NCBI GenBank assembly: GCA_032622095.1
Contig: CP136064.1
Location: 185,116,209 to 185,180,208, forward strand
Reading direction: 5' to 3'
Origin: Siphonodentalium dalli
Taxonomy: Eukaryota > Mollusca > Scaphopoda > Gadilida > Siphonodentaliidae
DNA length: 64,000 nt
Shown here: piece after piece, positions 58,374 through 64,000 of the stretch
Layout: every line of letters begins with the position of its first letter
How positions within the stretch are numbered: position 1 is the first letter of the stretch
The notes under the pieces: generated by a model
Databases searched by the model: none
The model's input: only the letters and a program-made list of their open reading frames with translations
What the model was told of the DNA's origin: nothing
Translations under genes and position numbers: made by a program

Positions 58374-59877
58374 AAATTAGTACTTACTTAGGATTAACAT
58401 TTGACAATCAAGCGAAATGGGGTGACCACATAGATGATATTACTGATAGAGCTTGGAAGAAAATTAATATAATGAGAATGCATAGATTTTCGCTGAATAG
58501 AAAAACCCTTCAAAAAATATATTTCTCTTACATTCGTCCAATCATAGAATATGCTGCACCAGTATGGGACAATTGTACATGTGAATTGAGCACACGACTT
58601 CAAAAAAATTCAATTTGAAGCAGCAAGGATTGTTTCAGGAGCCACGCGTAGCACTAACAATAGCGACCTTCTATCTGAACTTGGGTGGGAAACATTAGCA
58701 GAAAGGAGAATTTTTTTTAAACTACATCAGTTTTATAAAATGTTTGTTAGATCATCACCATCCTATTTATACAACATGATCAACACCGATACCCCGGGTT
58801 CCCAGAGATATAATTTTAGGAGAAACGACTTAAGACCTCCGCAAGCTGACAACTCGGCATATATGAACACCTTCCTTCCATCTGCTACTCGCCTGTGTAA
58901 TGATTTAACACCCGAAACTAAAAGCGCAAAGTCTTTAGAGATATTCAAGTCACGACTAGATATAGAAAAACGGAGAAATTCATTGAAAGTTCAACATTTT
59001 GATTATTGTTTAAATCGCGAAACCCAAATATTGCATGCCCGTTTAAGACTCAAGTGTAGTAATCTAAATCGTGATCTTCGTGAAAACCATTTACGCGATT
59101 GTGACAAATGTGTATGCGGGGATGTAGAAAGCGCTGAACACTTTCTATTATTCTGTCAAAGATATACTCAACTCAGGTCTGACTCATTCTCTAATATTGA
59201 CCCGACTTTCTTAACTACCAAGATCTTACTCAAAGGCACACCATTACTATCATCTGAAATAAATAGTGAAATATTCAGAGCTACGCAATACTTCATTCAA
59301 AAAAGCGGTCGTTTCAAACAATACACTAACAATTCAACGGCATAGCAACGATAACCCATGGAGTTTTCTTATGGAGTTTTCATATTTAGTTTTCATATTT
59401 AGTTTCCATATTTAGTTTCCACATTTATTTTCAAAACAATTCATTTTCAAAATAATTCTTTCCACAAGTTAGTCTAAAAATGTTCATAACAGTGGTACCG
59501 ACTCTTTCACATACAAGCTCTTTATTTCTATCGCTTCACCTATCTCTGTCTCGTATTCCTTGTGAATACACCCCTCTCATTATTATCCATATAAGTTTAT
59601 TTATCATTTCAACACTTATTGTAAACTCGTCTGCACATCATAATATTAATATACCATCACTTCTTAAACCTATTGTTTCTCTAACTCGGCCACTTGCCAT
59701 TCGCTCGATCTTTCTTTATTTCTACAATTTTTCTACTTGTCTGAGGAGATAGCTCAACAAAAGCACATATCTGCTTGCTGCTAAATCCTCTTCCTCTTTT
59801 CTATTCTACTCATGTTTCCATCATCTAAATGTTGTTCATCATAAATGTAATATTGGGGCAAATAAATATTGTTTAAA
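58374..59877 (+). mobile_element. 5'-truncated non-LTR retrotransposon (LINE) insertion
   Basis: The unit is bounded by a 15-bp direct repeat, TCAATTTACAGTGGT, at 58359-58373 and 59878-59892. That is the expected target-site duplication of target-primed reverse transcription. Coding sequence is open from the first bases of the insert to 59345, followed by a ~0.5 kb 3' untranslated region with AAATAAAT close to the end. The start lies inside the reverse transcriptase gene, the usual 5' truncation. Confidence 0.9.
58376..59345 (+). pseudogene. LINE reverse transcriptase C-terminal part, one frameshift
   Basis: The 5' part (58376 to about 58601) encodes the end of a LINE reverse transcriptase: TYLGLTFD, GDHIDDIT and IRPIIEYAAPVWD motifs. 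An A7 run at 58602-58608 shifts the frame. The protein continues in a second frame that is open to the stop at 59345; its last 201 codons from the Met at 58740 include FLPSATRLCND and SLEIFKSRL. A zinc-knuckle-like C-x2-C-x-C...H-x4-C (residues 121, 124, 126, 134 and 139 of that 201-codon part) follows. These are typical C-terminal LINE features. Endonuclease, ORF1 and the catalytic ADD box are missing. Apart from the shift the frame is clean, so the copy looks young. Clade is not assigned; CR1/Jockey/L2-like is plausible. Confidence 0.85.
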
Positions 59878-59894
59878 TCAATTTACAGTGGTGA

Positions 59895-60780
59895 TTTACA
59901 ACCGTATTTTTTGGTGGTAATCACCATGCGTTCACCATGTATGGTAGATCATGGTAACCACAGTAACATATACCCTATAGTTAATCAGGATGGAGAAAAC
60001 AGCAATGCCTATTTTGTCGATATTTATACCCCATAACGAGTTATGGGGTATATATGAATCAGCGCGTCCGTCTGTCTGTCATTCTGTCCGTCTGTCCGTA
60101 GACGTACCCTTGTCCGAGCTTTTATTCGTACATTTGTCTGTCTATAGTTTTTGAACCGCCGTAAGCGAGAAAAAGTAACGAGATTTCAATTCGGCGCTTT
60201 CGGTGGTTCATGCACTCGCGTGGCTGTATGTGTGTGCGCGTCTGGAATTTGTTTTGCTTGTTGGCGGTTTCCTCGTTTGGCGGGTTCCATTTCCCCCGCC
60301 CTTTCTGTGTTGGCCCTAACACTATTCCATATAGTTAGTAAACCATGGTTTACTATGGTATAGTTGTGAAATTGATTACCCTCACCTGTACCTGCACAAT
60401 ACTATAGATCACGCATTCACATGTAGTTGACGAAATCATTGTATGCATGCATTGTACAGGGTACCATAGTTTTCGCAGTAAAACAATGATTTTTTTAACT
60501 ATGGTAGGTTGGTGTGTTGGAGATTCACTAGTTCTGAACATGGTTTTATCACAGAACCAATGGTCAAATTATACATGGTAAATAAAAACCATATTACTGT
60601 CATGACAACCATGGTTACTGTATAGTTAAACCGTATAGTTTTAGATGGTGTAGTTTGAGATTGATAACTTTCAGCATATATGGCAAACCCTACATTGTAT
60701 GCAAACACCACAAAATAACCATAGTAACTGCGGTAAAACCATGATTACCATATATCTACGGTAGTAAATCATGGGAATAT
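59895..60780. repeat. ACCATGG-rich palindromic region
   Basis: Repeated ACCATGGTTTACTATGGTA, CATGGTTACTGTATAGTTAA and ACCATAGTAACTGCGGTAAA-like strings in both orientations, densest at 59920-59980, 60335-60365 and 60590-60780. This suggests a TIR element or nested palindromes, interrupted at 60023 by an R8-type head. Confidence 0.55.
60023..60170 (+). mobile_element. R8-type hairpin head fragment
   Basis: TTATACCCCATAACGAGTTA followed by TGGGGTATATATG forms the head hairpin. A CGTCCGTCTGTCTG stretch, CCTTGTCCGAGCTTTTATTC and TTTGTCTGTC follow. No core units or tail. Confidence 0.65.
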
Positions 60781-61553
60781 GTTATGAGGGGCAGGCCCCA
60801 CCGTTGTTTTATTTGCATGTGTGATAAAGTTGCCCCGGTGGGGAATACTCTAATAAAGATGCACACTGTAATCTCTTTCCCGTGTGTGGACATGTGTCCG
60901 TATCCGTAGATATAATTTCCCCGCCGCATGGGCTATACGATCCCCGACAGGGGGCTATGACTACCGGGCTGACCATTGCAGATTTCACCGACAGGGGCCC
61001 AACCCTCCCTGGCGGGGGGGGGGGGGTGATGTCACCCCTGGTAGAATTTCATATTTTCCACCTTTTCCTGGACGCCATCCTCATTGACCATGAAGGTATA
61101 ATTAATATGGTAATAAGCAAGGCCTATATAGAACAACCCCGGCATGATATAAAAGGGAAGAACCTTGCGAACGATCGTGTCAATATATAGTCATGAAACT
61201 ATATATACCTCTTTAGGCATATATCGTTTTTGGATGCGAGTAAACTTCGATAATTATGCCTATAAATATAGCCTATATGATTTAGACATCGTCCTTTGCG
61301 AATAAAAAGCCTATCATATAATTATGTACATACTGAAACCAATAATTTATTAGGGATGCCACCTTCAGGTCTAAGTTCCGACCGATGGGCACATCTATAA
61401 GATTAAACATGACAAGAAATGAGAGTTCATATGGACACGCGTGCGGGCCGGTAGACGGTATATGAATATCAAATGTTTAAATAAGCGAGATCACTTAGTC
61501 GCGGTCGTATTGACTTCACCCAGTCCCGTTCCGTGATTTCAGAGATTCATCCA
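60781..61553. other. No supported gene
   Basis: Frames of 67 and 102 codons overlap at 60882-61190 in two frames and run through a G12 tract (about 61015-61026). They have no domain signal. Confidence 0.45.
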
Positions 61554-61702
61554 GCCCCGGTTCCGTAGTTTTAGTGCTAGTGGTCAAAGTTCTGGCGTAG
61601 CATTTCCTTATATGAAGCTTTTGAATATTCATGACTTCCATATATGAAAATGCTAGCTACTCCAGAACTTTGACCTGTAGCCCTTAAACCACGGAACCGG
61701 GC
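61554..61702. repeat. Hairpin with arms of about 65 bp
   Basis: GCCCCGGTTCCGTAGTTTTA pairs with the complement ending at 61702. GGTCAAAGTTCTGG is exactly complemented by CCAGAACTTTGACC. The arms close near CTTTTGAATATTCAT. Small foldback element. Confidence 0.85.
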
Positions 61703-61881
61703 ATGGTGGGTCCATTATGGTCGGGAGTTCGGGGCAGGTCGTATTGAAGTATGCGCCATAGACCATTTTACAGATGGCGAGAATGATGCATGCTGGGAAC
61801 GAAAGTATCCACAACAAAGCCATGTGCTTACGGCCGCATGCGTTTACTATGGGGGATTTAGGGTGGGTCTATAAAACTAAT
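61703..61881. other. No gene seen
   Basis: Short stretch between a hairpin and the LINE 3' end. Confidence 0.5.
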
Positions 61882-64000
61882 TATATATATATATATATCT
61901 TTATTGTCCTCCATTGGTGGAGAGTTGTTATATAATATAAATACAGTTTATCACAGTAGCATCACAAAAGCAAACATATATACAAGTACTGACATGAACA
62001 AAATGTTACATAATAATAAGGAAATATCCAAAATATTTACAGTTAGTTTTGGCACGCACAAAATGCGAAGTCACACATGTATACCGCAATCACGCAGAGA
62101 CATCCACTAACATTGACACATATACACCTGGTATACCCAGCATCACACACATTCTCTCACACTCTCTCATACAAACACGCGCACACACACGAACGCGCAC
62201 ACATGTTGTCCACTCAGACAAACATTCACACAAAAGAACAGATGAGAGAACACTACATGCACTAGCTGCTTCTATTGGTAGTTATACATCAAGTGGTTGT
62301 TGATCAGGTATAATGGTATCCGAATAACGACCATCATGTTGAAGGTGGAAGCAATACCATAGTTTTATGCTCGATTTTGCAAAGAATCGCAAGACGAAAT
62401 GAAAAGAGTTAGTTCCATCTTCAAGAACTTCAGATGGAACTTTTCCCAAAAATACTGCTAGTTGCGAGCACTTAGGTAGGGAATCTAGGAATATGAAGAC
62501 GTTTATTCCGAATGTGTTGATGATATCATACCAAATTGCGTTGCGTGCACTTGCAATAGATGCACATTCTATTAATACATGATTAATTAAGCACTGGTAT
62601 AGCTTGTTACAAAATTTACAACACCCACTATCACCGTAGGCTGTGTGAGCTATCAACCGGACAAGAAAGAGATAAGTGAATTTCTCCTCCGGATATAGCC
62701 TACACGTTCGCCATATGAGTGAAGACGTCAGAGAGGCTTGCATTAGCCCATATTGTCTTAAGTTATTTTCTGCAGTTATGGAAGATCTCCACCGTTCGTC
62801 GTCTGATTTGTGTACTTCAGTTTTCACGGTATGTTTCCATGACTCTTTAGATGGAAAGATGCCAGTCTGTGCAAAGACTGCGAGGTACTCGTGTAAGTTG
62901 TATTTATGTAAAACATGGACTATATCTGCAATGAATGATTTCTGATTACAACATAATTCAATAATATAACTGTGCAATCTCATCAGGAATAACATTTTGG
63001 CAGTTTTACAAACATCAAGCCTACACAAGGTAGCAAATAGACTCAGCTTTCTTTTGTCAATGAATGATGTAAGTTCACTGCAACCTACAAGACCCTGTAC
63101 AATGCATGTGCGAGTATGTGCCGGAAAACCTTGCATATTTTTGAGACAGAAGCGGTGAGCCTTTTCGAGAAAGGTATAATCAGTATTAGACAAGCCCCAC
63201 ATTAGCTCGCTACCGTACAGGGCCTTGGGGATCACAATTGACTTATATATTTTAAGACAGCTGTCTGGAGTTATGCCTCCAGCATAAACACCTGCATTCG
63301 TCAAGGATAGATAGGTCCCTCTAAGTGTTGTGCAAACACTGTTGACCAGTTTAGAATTGAAGCTAAATTTTTCTATATTGATGCCCCAAGTGTTTTCCAG
63401 AGGAGACTTCTTCGATAATGGTATTGCCAAATTGCCATGAACGCTGAGCTTTCGCAAATTCTTTTTGCGATTCATTAAATACTATTATGAAAGTTTTCGA
63501 CGAGTTATATAAGTATCTCCATTTTGTACTATACTTCAGACATATAGAACATAGTGTAGTAAGTCCAGTTTCAGATAATGACAGCAAGGCCATGTCATCT
63601 GCCTGTACTGGCGATGTGCAGTTTATTCCATTCAGATGAAGTCCACAGGAAGAATTTGTAAGATCTTCAATTAGATCGTCCACATATATCATATATAATA
63701 GAGGCGATAGAATTGACCCTTGTCTGGCTCCCTGTAGGATATCGAACCAGTTGGATGTAGATTGCCTATATTTCACACAACATTTTATACCAGATAAGAG
63801 CGATTTGAATACATGCCACATTTGGCCGTCAAAGTCCCTCTTGTGCAGTTTCAACAGCAATCCATTTAGCCACACAGAATCAAAAGCCTTACGTACGTCT
63901 AAAAAACAAGAGAATAATTTACTATGTGATTCTTTGGTATAAGTTATACACTCCTGTAGTAAATAGGATGTTGCCATGCAACTAACACCACGTTGGAATC
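61882..64000 (-). mobile_element. LINE retrotransposon, 3' part, continuing past the window end
   Basis: Minus-strand element. From upstream (64000) to downstream it has reverse transcriptase, thumb and C-terminal region to the stop at 62282, then a ~0.38 kb 3' untranslated region. It ends with AATAAAG (61900-61906, complement) and a (TA)n tail at 61882-61899. The untranslated region includes a (TG)n/GTGTGCGCG-like low-complexity stretch at 62130-62215. The 5' part is outside the window. Confidence 0.9.
62282..64000 (-). pseudogene. LINE reverse transcriptase, partial, one frameshift
   Basis: The frame is open from the window edge; the first internal Met is at 63977. Counting from it, FLDVRKAFDSVW (25-36) is RT motif A with the catalytic Asp at 27, QGARQGSILSPLLY (82-95) is motif B, and QADD (125-128) is motif C, with Gln where Phe or Tyr is usual. 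KHLG follows. An extra base in a C4/G4 run (63384-63387) shifts the frame. The second frame, open to 62282, carries GINIEKF, PKALYGSELMWG and a C-x2-C-x9-H-x4-C knuckle (286, 289, 299, 304 of the 397-codon frame). It is otherwise intact, so either a recent mutation or an assembly error. The downstream stop is followed by the 3' untranslated region. Clade is not assigned. Confidence 0.9.

Noticed and set aside
60882-61190. 102-codon frame with a poly-Gly stretch
   Set aside because: The glycines come from a poly-G homopolymer; two overlapping frames exist and neither has a domain.

Overview
The window reads as gene-poor, AT-rich nuclear DNA from a marine invertebrate, most likely a mollusc or another lophotrochozoan. 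The reasons are the absence of long host reading frames, two non-LTR (LINE) retrotransposons, tRNA-derived SINE heads, many palindromic non-autonomous DNA elements, and several modular elements made of a hairpin head, a TCTG/GTCC-rich stretch, a tandem-repeat core and a hairpin tail ending CTAG. Elements of that last plan are best known from bivalves (Pearl/HINE-like). The host assignment is an inference. No complete host gene, rRNA, tRNA gene or CRISPR array could be supported.

Layout. 0.7-5.6 kb is a giant inverted repeat (foldback) whose outer ~1 kb arms are nearly identical and whose inner arms are strongly diverged. 6.3-7.5 kb is a terminal-inverted-repeat (TIR) element inserted in an older interspersed repeat; a related copy at 21.1 kb shows the empty site. 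7.8-24 kb carries TIR elements and hairpins at 11.7, 12.7, 13.4, 18.1, 19.2, 20.6, 21.9 and 22.2 kb, a diverged tandem array at 14.2-15.5 kb and a SINE head at 17.8 kb. 24.6-26.5 kb holds three head-to-tail Helitron-like modules. 26.5-28.5 kb and 29.8-34.5 kb are two different arrays whose units carry an ATGGCCGCC-type motif. The second array recurs in the opposite orientation at 46.6-51.2 kb, where it is interleaved with another repeat in a higher-order pattern. 37.5-38.8 and 42.7-44.4 kb are further hairpin-headed tandem-core elements.

The only convincing protein-coding content is retroelement. A 5'-truncated LINE lies at 58.37-59.88 kb on the + strand, bounded by a 15-bp target-site duplication. 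A longer LINE lies on the - strand from 61.9 kb past the window end, with a reverse transcriptase carrying QADD at the catalytic site. Each has one single-base frameshift in a homopolymer. Two short ATG-initiated frames (28.65 and 53.95 kb), each followed by a splice-donor-like site, are weak candidates for host first exons.

The elements do not form a pathway. They record nested insertion: TIR element into repeat, palindrome into SINE, hairpins beside array ends, and Helitron-like modules end to end. I found no clear new functional system. The most distinctive structures are the two-tier foldback, the head-to-tail modules with a duplicated 3' end elsewhere, and the recurrence of an AAGATGGCNGCC-like motif in otherwise unrelated repeat families.
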